Positions 26,101 to 37,898 are shown, numbered from the stretch's first letter. The stretch is DNA of 64,000 nt from Paragordius varius (GCA_964247055.1 OZ176054.1:6386001-6450000); one strand, 5' to 3'. Notes: generated by a model not told the origin, from the sequence alone. A program made the numbers and translations.

Positions 26101-27413
26101 TATGGCCCCCTGCGAATCGTCGGATGTCATATCGGATTCCAAAAATTTACACACCCTTTATTTGTCAGGTATCATTAAACGATAATTGTTTTCGTTTGAT
26201 TTTTTAAATTAACCGAAAAAATATTTTAATTACTTTTTACATTTTTTACGAATTATATGTCATTTCAGTTTTTGCACACTCACATTTATACCCTTTAACA
26301 ATATATTACGTTGTATGTATATATATTAATATAACAACAGATATCCTATATAATAAAAAGTTAAATTTTCGATTCTTAAAATATAACGACTGATATAAGA
26401 ATCGCATTACATCTATCACCTATTTAACTTTATTTGTAAGGGATCGGAACCTTGATGTTGCAGTTCAAAACAATTCCAACATTTTTTGAATTTTAAACAA
26501 TTTAACATCCTGTTTTACTATACCATTTGCACTTCAAGAATGTTCTTAAACACATTAAGTTGGTCCTTTAACACATTAAGTTGGTTTTTGAACACTTCAA
26601 GTTGGTCTTTAGGACCATAATTTTTTCATGTATTTTTTTATTTTATTATTTTTTGACCTGATTTTCTTTATTTTATATATTTGTTCATATAAAAGAAATT
26701 TTTTTATATCAAAACCACTTTTTTGTTTCAATCTAATTTTTATTAATTTAACAAAGTTAGTTCCTTATAATTGTTTTTAATGAAAAATTGTTATTAATAA
26801 CCCAAACATATATATTTTTAAATTATGTGTTAAATTTATAAATATCTAAAATAAATTTTAGGAAATTAATAAAGATATACGGTTTTTGAATGATAAATTG
26901 ATATATTAATTTAAAGTAAGTTATTAAATTAAGAAAATAGGTATAAAATGATAAAATAGATGAATGTTACACGATTTGATTTATAAAAGTTAACAAAACA
27001 AAAAAGTTAAAGGTCCAGCTTGAAATGTTCAAGGACACTCTTGAAGTGCTGGTATCTTTTTGGAATATTAAAGTATCTACTTTTAAATTTTTAGCGAAAA
27101 TTACCACTTATGATTTAATTTTACAAATTAAACCGGAACCGAAATTTAATCCGTGCCGACATCAAACACGGTTTGTTTTAAAGCACCACCGTTAATTTAC
27201 CACTATTGTCTGTCTAAATCCTTTTTTTCGTACAAAACGTTAAAAAAATTGCATTTTTTTAAAATAGGTGTGTACCGTGGAAATCATGATGTTTTGGCCC
27301 GTATAAAGATTGTCGCTATGACTCAACAAGGAAGTTCTGGTGTCACCATAAATATGGTGGTTCGTAGTTCTGACCCTACTGCAGCTGAAGTCCTCATTTC
27401 TGCCATGGGATAA
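14878..27413 (+). CDS. COPG: Coatomer subunit gamma (gamma-COP)
   Basis: Twenty-six exons join with consistent phases: 14878-14917, 14942-14994, 15018-15098, 15126-15197, 15222-15301, 15332-15407, 15829-15921, 16279-16374, 16812-16928, 17295-17338, 17537-17650, 18234-18393, 19057-19172, 19502-19597, 20146-20297, 20682-20846, 21656-21829, 22520-22719, 23367-23508, 24075-24214, 24825-24966, 25194-25280, 25403-25500, 25720-25858, 26070-26168, 27268-27413. The product is 973 aa (human about 874). It follows animal gamma-COP throughout: DKKDEESG near the start, [56 protein letters not shown], then the C-terminal appendage ([31 protein letters not shown]). Gamma-COP is part of the COPI coat in Golgi-ER vesicle transport. 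The first five introns are 24, 23, 27, 24 and 30 nt; all later ones are about 200-1100 nt. A Gly/Lys/Ser-rich insertion starts exon 12. The donor after exon 17 (GTACCA) is weak. Confidence 0.95.
15992..16012. repeat. (TA)n microsatellite
   Basis: A short run of alternating TA in COPG intron 7. Similar runs occur at about 20118-20136, 57531-57551, 58079-58114 and 63061-63091. Confidence 0.9.
16561..16726. mobile_element. Mariner-like MITE (CAGTATGCATTTTAATGG type), copy 1
   Basis: Terminal inverted repeats run CAGTATGTATTAATGGTTTA on the left and TAAGCAGCCATTAAAATGTA..CTG on the right, followed by a longer palindrome with CACTATA..TTGGG and ACACTA. TA flanks the right end. No coding capacity. 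It sits in COPG intron 8; the second copy is at 43847-44022. Confidence 0.75.
18234..18393 (+). other. COPG exon 12 with glycine-rich insertion
   Basis: This exon starts [10 protein letters not shown], then runs [16 protein letters not shown] before rejoining the conserved [13 protein letters not shown] helix. Animal gamma-COP has only a short linker at this point in the armadillo-like solenoid. The segment is in frame and both junctions are canonical, so it is likely translated as an exposed flexible loop. Confidence 0.75.
18469..18700. mobile_element. Short inverted-repeat MITE
   Basis: Ends TATACGGACAAAA and TTTTGTCCGTATA are inverted copies, with further imperfect pairing inward over about 20 bp. 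Non-coding, in COPG intron 12. The TA ends suggest a mariner-type origin. Confidence 0.65.
21211..21434. mobile_element. Short TACCAT..ATGGTA element
   Basis: Begins TACCATACACCTAAAATTAA and ends GGGCGAATTTGAGGTAATGGTA. The arms contain inverted copies of a TTCAAATTCACCC-like segment. It resembles the outer element at 55774-56657. Located in COPG intron 16. Confidence 0.6.
23541..23784. mobile_element. hAT-like MITE (TAGGGGTGTC..GGACACTCCTG)
   Basis: Starts TAGGGGTGTCAAACTT and ends CATGTTGGACACTCCTG, with the characteristic inner CGCGGGCTGCAGAAATATTTTG near the right end. No clear target duplication remains. It lies in COPG intron 19. Related end fragments with GCGGGCCGC or GCGGCCCGCG cores occur at about 36100-36370, 40710-40940, 41030-41230, 53550-53780 and 53940-54085. 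Confidence 0.65.
26521..27054. mobile_element. Tandem-repeat-ended MITE (TTCAAGTTGGTCCTTGAACA type), copy 2
   Basis: A 534-bp element with TACCATTTGCACTTCAAGA at the left and CACTCTTGAAGTGCTGGTA at the right. The left arm has about four 21-bp units, the right arm about two. It lies in the last COPG intron and accounts for much of its 1.1 kb. Confidence 0.85.
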
Positions 27414-27680
27414 TAATCACAAACCACATTTAATTTTTTATGATGCTTTGATTTGTAAACTTTTTACAGCTACTTTGACTTTTAATTTAATTTTTTGGTA
27501 AGTTTAATAATAAATTACTGATATTTGTATGTTTTTTCGCATATATATTGATTTTCAAGTTAATTAAACGGAGTAAATATAATTTTATGGAAAAAGAGGA
27601 TATATTATTAAAATAGCCTTGATAAATGGTGTTAAAGGTAGGGGCAGACGATCCGTTTTTTAGTCGTTTGGTTGGGGAAA

Positions 27681-28594
27681 ATGAAATATAATCACGCTTT
27701 ATTTGAAAAGCATAACAAGGTAGATTGGAAAGTTATACATTTTGGACAATTTTGTCAGTCGTCTTTTCAAAAGGGAATCATATTTATTCAGGAGGAATTA
27801 GACAATTCATATCATGATAAAATCCTCAAAATTCAGTAAAACCATTGTTTTATTTAGAAAATTTGTAGAACACTTTCAAACCGCTTATGCATATCCAGAT
27901 CCAAAATATAATTCTTTTATTGTTATTACCAGAGTATTTTTAATTAATTTCTAGGACTCTTTGTTTAATGAACCAATGTTTCATGATTATTTAATAAAAC
28001 ATGCTTTAAAGGTTTTATTTTTATATATCCAGTACAATGATTTGTGTATACCGAATTGGGATGATATTATAATGGCTATAAAATTTACCCTTAATATTCG
28101 ATTGCGTCCTAGATGGGTAAAGTATGGAGATTTTTACATTGGTATATTTTAAAATAATATAAAGTTGATCGTGATATTTTTAGTCAAAATCGCTTATATG
28201 GATTTAGTATTTATTTATGTGGTAAAAAATACAGATTTTGCATTGAAATTTGAAGAAAATCAAATGTGTTTAGAATATGGAATTTATACATTAAAACCCT
28301 ATAATTTTAAAGTAATATTTACCTAATTATAAAAGTTAAGCGATATAAATATAGATCCTTGTCTTATAAAATCTTTTAACACAGACTCGGACACATACAT
28401 AGATGCTAAAGATATACCTCATAAAATGTGTTATGTTTTGCCCAGGTAATATTATGTTAATAAAAAGTATGAAAAAGGGATATATTATCGGAATTTCTCA
28501 TCGTCTATATGAATCAAACATAACCAAACAAAAATGTATGTTTAAAACCTATGACGAATTAAAAACTTATTGGAAAAAAATGGTATTTTCTTAA
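27681..28594 (+). CDS. C18orf63-like protein (DUF4708 family)
   Basis: Six exons join in frame: 27681-27835, 27858-27933, 27955-28141, 28184-28311, 28336-28445 and 28468-28594 (stop TAA), giving 260 aa. Introns are 22, 21, 42, 24 and 22 nt. The last two exons encode HKMCYVLPSMKKGYIIGISH and FKTYDELKTYWKKM, matching the human C18orf63 CYVLPSMKxGxII block and the following YxDxxxxW segment. Upstream, SFIVITRDSLFNEP, IRLRPRWVKYGDF and QMCLEYGIYTLKPYNFK follow the same order as the human protein. Only the DUF4708 domain is present; the vertebrate C-terminal extension is missing. Molecular function is unknown. The start is uncertain: ATG at 27681 is chosen, but the frame stays open upstream through a possible 26-nt intron at 27638-27663. 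It begins 268 bp after the COPG stop. Confidence 0.75.
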
Positions 28595-30136
28595 ACTCTA
28601 TTATAAAGCGTGGTCCGTTTATATCTAATTTTTAAATATTAAAAGCTTAAGCAAATTAAGTGTTAAACTGGTTTTCCATAATATAAGCTCCGCCGATAGG
28701 CCAATATTTCCAAATTATCTTTTATTGTTGGCACCTTTAGTTCCAAATAGTAAGCCCATTATTCCGAGACATTTTTGGCCACTTTTGCCTATTTTCGGTT
28801 CCTTTAAGTCCTTATGGGTAGCTATAAGCTTGGAATGAATATCGCGTTTTAACCTATTTTTTCCCGCGCACCAAAAACTTTGAAACAGTTAAACCACTTT
28901 TCGCTTCTCATATCTAATGTTGAATAACTTAATTATTGTCCATATGGATTTAATCACGTATAAAACTTTAATTTGTGATATATTATACCAAAATTTCAAA
29001 TAAAATTAAATCCTCTTAATTGTCACGTAATATATAATAACGGCTTATTGCTCCTTAAAAATAAACGAATAACTATATAGGATCATCGGCATACACATAT
29101 TTCAAGCTTTTGTACTAATTATGTAAATTTCATATATTCATTATTAAAGACTTTTTACTTAAGATGAGACCTTCCAATAATTGCTAAAGGATATCTCTGA
29201 AAAGTCTTTACCGTTGTTGATTAAGATTAACACATTTGTTGCAGCAATTATTTATATCTAGTTGTTACTTTATATTCCATAAATCAGTAGTTCTAAAATT
29301 TATAAACATATTTTTCTCATTGTAAGGAAATATAGCCATGAAGCATTGGGAAGATTATTTTAACAAAATAAACTATTTCAGTTGTAAAAAATTGTTTAAT
29401 CAAGCGGCTAATATAATAATTTAAATTTCATTTCATTGTAAACATCCATTTTCGCCAATATTTTAGCCGAGTCTAAATTTTTCAAGTACAAACATAAACT
29501 AATTCTTTTATATATTAAAATTACTGCATAAAGTAATAAAATAATATTGTATTTACAAGCGTGCCCCAAAACATATTAATTTCTTAATTAGTTATTTGCT
29601 AAATTATATAATTGCAAATCAGTATAATTACGATTTGGCTGCTGGAACAACATGTAATGATCAAGAGGACATCTTTTACGTTCATGTAAATTTTGGACGA
29701 TTCAACCCAACCGTATTTTGGTTTTATTTAATTTCCAATCAAAAACGCCTAATATTAAAAAACACAGTTTAATTTAAGGAAATATAACTTAAACACCGGC
29801 TTAAATTTTTTGCAAATATCAATTGTAACCGTTATTTTTGCTATGCGATAATTTGATTGATAATGAAATAAATGGTACCAGAAATTTTAAACCAGATTTT
29901 CCTAAAAATTTGTCGTAATCATACAAAGTATTGTTAGGCCAGTATCTTTTTTTAACACAACTATAGTATTTTTTGGATCTAATGAAAAAGTTAATTAAAC
30001 ATAAACTTAGCGTACGGATTTCTAAGCACTTAAGATTTATTTATTGGGGCATCAAATGAATTGTAAATATAAAATAAAATACGAATCTAAAAATTGATGA
30101 ATTAGCTACCCCTCAATATGTGTTCATTCAAGACCC
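28595..30136. other. Intergenic region without recognisable content
   Basis: A+T-rich sequence with no exon-like segment, inverted-repeat element or RNA gene that I can support. Confidence 0.5.
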
Positions 30137-33100
30137 ATGACAGTTATACCGAAAAAAATAAGTGAATGCAATTCTACAGCCACAGTGCTATGCAATATGT
30201 TTGAACAGGATGTTAAAAGAATTTTATCAATCCTTTCTGATCAAATTGAATGTGATGGGGTATTTTTATCCAAATATATTTATAATTGTAATAACATCAA
30301 CCGAAAAAATGTAATATTTTATTGACTAATAAAAATAATTGATAATTTCACTATCTTTTTCTGAGGAGAGCATATACCAAATATAGCCGATAATTTAAAA
30401 TTCAATAATATTTCTTAAGCATAAATACCAATATTTCATAATGTTTCTTAATTAAAATGTAACATAATTTCAGAATTCGCCCTTGTTGAAAATTCAGAAA
30501 TACGCATTTTCTAAACAATTAACAACAATTGACAGTAAAAGTGAGATTGATCATTCGCCAATATATTCACAAATATCAAGCGATATGAAATTAATCTCGA
30601 AATCGCCTATCACACTGACCTCGACGACTGCAGAGAAACTAAAATATTGTCCAATCTTTAAGCAACAACAACAACAAATGTCAGTATTAGAAAGTGAAAA
30701 TGGTGATAACAAAATCAAAGTTGTGGAAAGAATAATACCAACATTCCAACCCAAAGCCAAGCCTGAATCAATACATATCAAAGAGAAGTTGAATACTGAT
30801 CCCTCAAAAAATATTGTTGTAAATAAGGATTCAATAAAAGATAATAAAGTTACACAGCAAATCAAACTTTCAAAAAATGATTTGATGGCAAAACTAAAAA
30901 ATATTAGCCAGGAATGGAACCCAAAATCTTCTCAGTCCACTAAAATGGCAAAAACCAAATGTTCAAAAAAAGTTCTCAAAACGGATGATTCAATCATTTC
31001 AAAAACTGTATGAAATTTATATTTTTCTGGAATTTTGTCTTTGATTATTATTAATATTATTTTTAAAGTTATGTTATTATTTATGAAACAATCCTAAAAT
31101 ATTGGTAAAAATGATGAAGTTTATTTATGTCTATTCTACTCTTATTTAATTTTATCAAGGAACAGGAAAAATCCATTTTGAATGAATCAATTTTATTGGC
31201 CAAAAACATAGATGAAAGTGGTTACGTGTCGTTTTATGAACCTAGTATCCTTGATTCTACTCAAACCGCTATAGATATCGACACAAGTTTGATTGCAAAA
31301 ACTAAAGCAAACCCTCAAAAGCGGAACGAAAAATTGTCACAAACTCCTTTAAACAGTGGTATTCTAAATGTGACAAAATTAATAGAATTGGGCCATTTTG
31401 AATTGGTGAGCATATTTAAAATAATAATTTAGATTTAATTAAGCCAATCGATTATTATATATATGTTTACTTTTACTAAATATTCATATATGATCGCCTT
31501 ATGAAATACGTAATTTATATAGATTTGAGAGTTTAGATTTAAATTGGCGACGTATTTAATATGTAAACTGTCAAAACATTGTTAAAGTTTAAATATCAAT
31601 GTATCTTAAATGAGTTATATAAAGTTTTCCCAACAATATTATAACCAGGGGTGGCCGAAGGTCGAACGCGAGATTTTAAAACGTGACCCCTTGAAAATTT
31701 TTAAAAAAATGCAAAAAATATTTTGCATATATTATTTCTCCACAAAATCATAATTATTTTTCCTAATTTATTTTTATTTTGCGTTTAAAAAAATTTACTT
31801 GTTAAATTTATATTGATTAAGTAAATTTATTATTTTATTAATATTTGTGATATCGAAAATATTTATTTAGCAAAAAACCAAAAACAGGTATCCTTTATAT
31901 TTATATTTTAGTATGAAATTTAAGCCAGAAAAATGGTAAAATATATCGTTATAGAAATGAATGGGAAAAAGACTGTTTTTTTATAATTAAATGATAAATA
32001 TACTTGTCTGATATTTAAATCCACCTTGGCTTTGCCTAAAACAGCAAATGTCCAAGGAAACTACGCTTCACATGAAATATCAAAAATACAATTCAGATAT
32101 TCTCAAATTAAAAATCAAGCTATTGAAAGAGCAAAATATTCAGAAATACTGCATTGTATATGCAGCAAAATTTTAAAAATCCAAATTGCAAGTTACAAAA
32201 TATCACAAATCCTAATAAAAAACAACAAATCTTTTATGACAGAGAAATTAAAACGAATCTATATTAAAGCTTTTAACGTGCTGCTCACCAATTATAAAGA
32301 CAAAAAGAATATTATGGAATCTATAAAATGCTTAAAAACATTATGGGGAAAGGTGATGGTCATTATTAAAATCTTACCAAAATATTACATATTTTTAAAA
32401 GCAAAATTTTAGAGGCCAAATAGAAAACTGATTCAAATTACTGTTTTTTAATTGTTTTAATGTACATATCGCATCCCAAAGCAGGATCAAGAAGTGATTT
32501 AGATCTTTCACTGTAAAATAGATGATTTATAGTAAAATTTGTCTTGATCGTTCTGTAAATGCAGCACGACATAACCATCTTACATCTGTATTAATCAGTT
32601 AGTTCACTATGTCAACACCGATTCCTTTTATAAAAACTGCGGCGCGAAACTCTTTACGATTTGCTGGAATTTACTATCTTGTAGCATATGTCCATTATTT
32701 ATAACCTGCAGTAATCCATAAAACCTGGTAAATTATAATATTTGCCAAAAGCTATAAAGCCATTTGTTACTCAATCATCTAAAATCCGTCACAAGATTGA
32801 CAGTTAATTATCGATAGTAAAATCAATAAATTGAATATATAAACGTTTTAGTAATTGCACTGATTGTGGCAAGATGTCTTCTGAATCAACATTATTATCG
32901 TATTTTGATAAAATAAAAAATTATTCAAAATAATTATTTTTTATTATATATATTCTAAAATGGCCTCTCCTAGTCACCCCAATAGATAACTTGAGACATA
33001 TATTTGCACCATTTGTGTTGAAGTGTAATACTTTATATTCATATGTGGCAGCGTGAAATTTTCTCCCAATAAAGTCGCTCGCAGGAAAAAAAGGTTGACC

Positions 33101-33395
33101 ACCCCTGATTATAACATAAATTATCGCTTGAATGTCTATGGATAACGAAATGTTTTACCTTTTTTGTCTAGCTGCAACCATATAATTTATAATTATAATG
33201 TAACATTTTAGTAATATTAATTATAATAATAACCGATAATTAACACAAATTATAATATACCGAAAATTTTGTTTGTAGTTGAACAAGGTCCCAATAACAA
33301 CTCTCAAACAATGGTTGAAATCAAAAGGAGTAAAAGGATACACCAAGTTCAGTAAACAACAAGCAATAGATAAAATAATTGCCGATTCTAAATGA
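30137..33395 (+). CDS. Unrecognised protein with C-terminal SAP-like motif
   Basis: Four exons join at phase 0: 30137-30259, 30474-31007, 31160-31405 and 33279-33395 (stop TGA, AATAAA 16 nt later), giving 339 aa. I do not recognise the family. The N-terminal 41 residues include an acidic/hydrophobic helix (FEQDVKRILSILSDQIE). The middle is Lys/Ser/Thr-rich and probably disordered, with a short Gln run. The C-terminus reads VTKLIELGHFELLNKVPITT, then LKQWLKSKGVKGYTKFSKQQ, which has the two-helix pattern of SAP-type DNA-binding motifs (LKxxLKxxGxxxxxxKxxxIxxI). A role on DNA or chromatin is only inferred. The last intron (1.87 kb) holds a hAT insertion. The start could lie further upstream. Confidence 0.6.
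31646..33107 (-). mobile_element. hAT DNA transposon remnant with intact ends
   Basis: The 1,462-bp element starts CAGGGGTGGCCGAAGG and ends AAGGTTGACCACCCCTG, flanked by a perfect 8-bp duplication ATTATAAC (31638-31645 and 33108-33115). On the minus strand near 32605-32560 it encodes NTDVRWLCRAAF, which resembles the xxEVRWLSRG motif of animal hAT transposases (ZBED5/FAM200 type). The rest of the transposase is not readable. An open frame on the plus strand (32026-32412) inside it is treated as incidental. Confidence 0.8.
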
Positions 33396-33529
33396 CCTAT
33401 TGAATTAATGAATAAATGCAACGAATGCTGATTCCTTTTTGGAATTTGATTATTTACTTGTATATTATATATTTAAATTTTTACGTATGATTTACTAAGA
33501 CTAGGGAAAATAATAAAATTAACAACATA

Positions 33530-34240
33530 TACCATTTGTACTTCAAGAGTGTCCTTGAACAATTCAAGTTGGTCCTTGAACAATTCAAGTTGGTCCTTGA
33601 ACAATTCAAGTTGGTCCTTGAACATTTTACGTTGGTCCTTGAACACTTCAAGTTGGTCCTTTAACTTTTTTGTTTTGTTTTTAACTTTTATCAATCAAAT
33701 CGTAAATAATTCATCTATTTTATTGTTTTTAACCTATTTTCTATTATTTAACATAAATTTTAAATCGATATCAACTTTTAATCTTTGAAAAACCGTATAT
33801 CTTTATTAATTTCTTAAAATCATTTTGGATATTTATATTTAACACGAAATGAAAAAATTATAAGTTTTCTGGGTTATTAATTAAAAATTTTCATTAAAAA
33901 CATTTAAAAGTCAATAATTTTGATCAATTGAAAAAAAAATAGTTTGAAACAAAAAAGTGGTTTTTAAATAAAAATTTTTATTTTTAAATGAATAAATATA
34001 TAATAAATAAAGAAAATTAGGTTAATAAATAATAAAATAAAAAAATAAATGCAAAAATTATGGTTAAAATCAAAATTTATAAATTTTAAGGACCAACTTG
34101 AAATGTTCAAAGACCAACTTGAAATGTTCAAGGACCAACTTGAACTGTTCAAGGACCAACTTGAATTGTTCAAGGACCAACTTGAATAGTTCAAGGACCA
34201 ACTTGAACTGTTCAAGGACACTCTTGAAGTGCAAATGGTA
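33530..34240. mobile_element. Tandem-repeat-ended MITE (TTCAAGTTGGTCCTTGAACA type), copy 3
   Basis: The best-preserved copy, 711 bp, begins TACCATTTGTACTTCAAGAG and ends CTCTTGAAGTGCAAATGGTA. The left arm has about six and the right arm about seven 21-bp units (AATTCAAGTTGGTCCTTGAAC and variants). The regular 21-bp period yields spurious open frames with a 7-residue repeat on both strands. Confidence 0.9.
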
Positions 34241-35341
34241 TATTACAACTATTTTTTCATAAAATTTCAACCTGGAAAATATAATTATTATTCAATTTCG
34301 CACCTCCTAAAGCAATAATTTTAACGAGAAAAAAGGGGGATTAGGCTAAAAAATGGATAAATTATTTAGCTTATATTTAATTAAACCCGATTATGGACAA
34401 TGTACCTTAAAAATTCATCGAAATCTTTACGATAATTTTAAAATGTTGAAACTAGCAAAACCCCAATTAAGCTTTCTATGGAAAAATTCACATAATTTTT
34501 AACATCTTTCCAATATAATTAAATTTAATAGATATTATGCAAAAAAATTGATGATAAGTGGTTTATCACATTTTTTTTCATTTATTTTAATTGTTGGTCG
34601 TATTTTTTGGATCATAGGCCTAAAATATCTAAAATTTTAGTCTCCAACCGCAGAAATGTATCTCGAATTCGTTCACTCTAATAATTATATATTGAATCTA
34701 TAACAAAGGTGTCCACATACCCAAAAAAATTTTAGGCCCGCAAAAATTTTGGAAAAAACCATTTATATAAAACATTTTTAAAGAGAATATATAATTATAA
34801 TATTTTGATTATTTTTTATTAATTTATTATATACTAAACGATTATTAGCACGCTTGATTCGGTAAAGAGTTATTTAGAACCCTTTAAATATTTATATATA
34901 TCACATACCCTTAAATTGTATTTTGACTATGAGTTTGAAGTAAAATAAAATTTAAAATACTACAAACCACTGCAAGATTAAAAAAATTTATAAAAAAAAA
35001 TTTCACATTTTCCGAGGTATAAAACTACTTTAGTAATCGACTATAAAAAAATAAGGAAATTGTAATGAAGTGTTATTTTTCCTTAATTAGTTTTATACCC
35101 TAAAGTTAAAATAAAAATATCTTGAAAGGTATATTAGGAAAATTAATATTTTATAGACTTTTAGGCGCATGATTTAAAAAAACTTTTGTAAAAGCAAATT
35201 TATAAAAAATATCTCAAACTTTTTCGCTCCCTAATTTTCTTTTTTGTTGATACTTCAGGAAAATAATTGAGTGTTAGGGTTAAAAAGTGTATATTAACTC
35301 AGGTAATATAAGCAAACTTTTCAAATTTATTGATTTCTAAA

Positions 35342-37376
35342 TTAACATCTGGATAACACATTCATTTCAGTTCTCCAAATCATATTGGGGATCCCAGCCC
35401 TGTTTAAATCAAATATTACAAAAATATGGAACAAATTAAAACCATTGCAAAAGTTTCCACGTATATATACCATTTCCCAGTCTAAATAAACGTTTTCCCA
35501 GTCAATCGAAACATTTTCCCAGTCAATCGAAACGTTTTCCCAGTCAATCGAAACATTTGCCCAGTCAATCGAAACGTTTTCCCAGTCAATCGAAACGTTT
35601 TCCCAGTCAATCGAAACGTTTTCCCAGTCAATAAAAACGGTTTAATATTTGTAGATAAATAAAACAAGATAGAAAAATAACTTTTAACCATTATCAGCGT
35701 AATATTAGGATATTATTTTTTATAAAATCACAATTATTAAATGACAATATTTCCTATATATTCCAATACCCAATCCCTAATAATTTATTCTTTAAAAGCT
35801 AGATTTTATTAACTGGAAGAATATTTTATGGTTTTTAAGTATTTTTAAGAAAATATTTAATAATTTTTTTATTTTATCTATGGTTCGCATTAATATTCGA
35901 GGCTAACTTTTAAAGTGTAAAGTTACGGATAATAAAATTTATAAAAGTATACTTTCTCAAATTGGTTATTTAACGCTTCAAATTGGATCATAAACATGTC
36001 GAATTGTGTATAAAAATACTGTCCGAAAAAATCTAAACAAAACATGGTTTCAAATATGTTTTTCATTTAAAAATATTTCATGAAAAAGGATATTCTAACA
36101 TTCGCGGGCCGCATTTTTAACTCAAAAAGCACGGCGTTCCGCATTCGTATTATATAAGGACATTCATAAATAATTTATTCGATCTTAGACACATGACTGT
36201 AAAGTACAAACACACTATATTATTTTTAATTCGTTGCCAATTTTATAGGCTCATTCAGAATAATAGCGTAAGAAATATGAATTTTACTAAGATTTTGTGG
36301 GCATATTTTTGCATTGGATTTCCAAATTTTTCGCGGGCCGCACAAAGATTCGGAAGGCCGCCTTAACGATAAATATAAAAAATTGGGTAAAATTTATGTT
36401 TAAGACCCAATATGAAGTGTTAAATGACCTTTGAGATAAAAATGGTATATTTTATAAATTTTATTATCCGTAACTATAGACTTTAACAGTTAGCCTCGAA
36501 TATTAATGCGAACCATCGATAAAATAAAAAAATTATTAAATATTTTCTTAAAAATACTTAATAACCATAAAATATTTTGCCAGTTTATAAAATATAGCTT
36601 TTAAAGAATAAATTATTAATGATTGTGTATTGAAATATATAGAAAATATTTTCATTCAATAATTGTTAATTCATAAAAAATAATATCCTTATATTACGCT
36701 GATAATAACTAAAAGTTATTTTTCCTTGTTTTGATACTTATCATCAAAAATTAAACCGTTTTTATTGACTGGGAAAACGTTTTTATTGACTGAAAAAACG
36801 TTTTTATTGATTGGGAAAATGTTTCAATTGACTGGGAAAATGTTTCGATTGACTGGGAAAACGTTTCGATTGACTGGGAAAATGTTTCGATTGACTGGGA
36901 AAACGTTTCGATTGATTGGGAAAATGTTTTGATAGACTGGGAAAACGTTTATTTAGACTGGGAAATGGTATAACATTGATGCACCAAAATATAAAAAAAC
37001 ATTTATTTAAAAAACTTGGTATCACTTGTAAAAATTTAGCCAACATGTCTTAGATTAGATAAATATAAAAATACAAACTAAACCATATTTGTGCTTATAT
37101 TAATTTTAGATATAATTATTAAAAAACTAACTTTTATTTAGCGTTAAAATCAAAAAACATCATATTTTGCAAAAATATTGTAAAATAAAAATGGCGTCAA
37201 AGCACTTTTATATAAGGAGATTATTGAAACTAAATTTTAATTAAATATTTTGGCTCATTTACATATTTGTTATGATAGAAGCATAAATTTAAAATGTAAC
37301 CTTCACAACTAGTTTATTATATAAATTAAAATATAGTTAGGGGCTTTGGTACTCCCAATTTCAATCGAAGTGTTAA
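35342..37376. mobile_element. TTAA-type MITE interrupted by a foldback element
   Basis: The left part (35342-35467) starts TTAACATCTGGATAACACATT and the right part (36971-37376) ends AATCGAAGTGTTAA. Joined across 35468-36970 they follow the order of the intact copies at 262-852 and 55863-56458, so the foldback element inserted into this MITE. Confidence 0.8.
35468..36970. mobile_element. Foldback element with 21-bp tandem-repeat arms
   Basis: The 1,503-bp element begins TACCATTTCCCAGTCTAAAT and ends GACTGGGAAATGGTA. The left arm holds about eight units of TTTCCCAGTCAATCGAAACG and the right arm about nine to ten inverted units. Inside the arrays the inverted repeat continues for roughly 300 bp (35640-35990 against 36440-36760). 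The centre carries a hAT-like fragment with two GCGGGCCGCA segments (36100-36370). The flanks carry TA, consistent with a TA target. Confidence 0.85.
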
Positions 37377-37898
37377 GCGTTATATCGTGTTTTGGAGCTA
37401 TTCGAATTATGTCCAAAAATTTTAAACCCTAAAAATTATCTTGTTATCACAGGAGAACTAGATCACATAAGTTTATTAGTGGAAGGTTTTGGATAAAACA
37501 CGTCATCTTCACAAAAAAGCAATGATGGGTTAAAGTGTGAATAATGAATTTCGTAATTATAAAAATTGCATAAATGATTAACACATGCCTTTTCACTATT
37601 TTTCCGCGATGACATATTGGAGTAGTATATCATAGAGCTCAATAGTGTAAATAAACTACTGTTTTTAAATTTAATTTAGCCAAAACTATATTATCAAACA
37701 TAATTCTCCTGTATTAGATAAATTGTATTTTACAGTTTTATACTGGAGTCTCTAATTGGGATATTTCCAGAACACGATTGATATAAACAGTTGAATTTAA
37801 AATCACTAAATATCATTTCGCAGATAATATGCAGTCTTAAAGATTACTATAATTATTATTTTTTAACTATATTATTATATATCCTATTATAAGCGATA

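Noticed and set aside
32026-32412. 128-codon open frame on the plus strand between exons of the SAP-motif gene
   Set aside because: It lies wholly inside the hAT element 31646-33107, which has an exact 8-bp target duplication; exon 3 and exon 4 of the host gene join in phase without it.
33473-34270. Frames with a 7-residue repeat on both strands
   Set aside because: They are translations of the 21-bp transposon repeat units (21 is a multiple of three), as are those at 35482-35691 and 36804-37046.
35468-35640. CRISPR-like regular repeats
   Set aside because: The units are contiguous 21-bp repeats without unique spacers and occur as inverted arms of a transposon in a eukaryotic genome.
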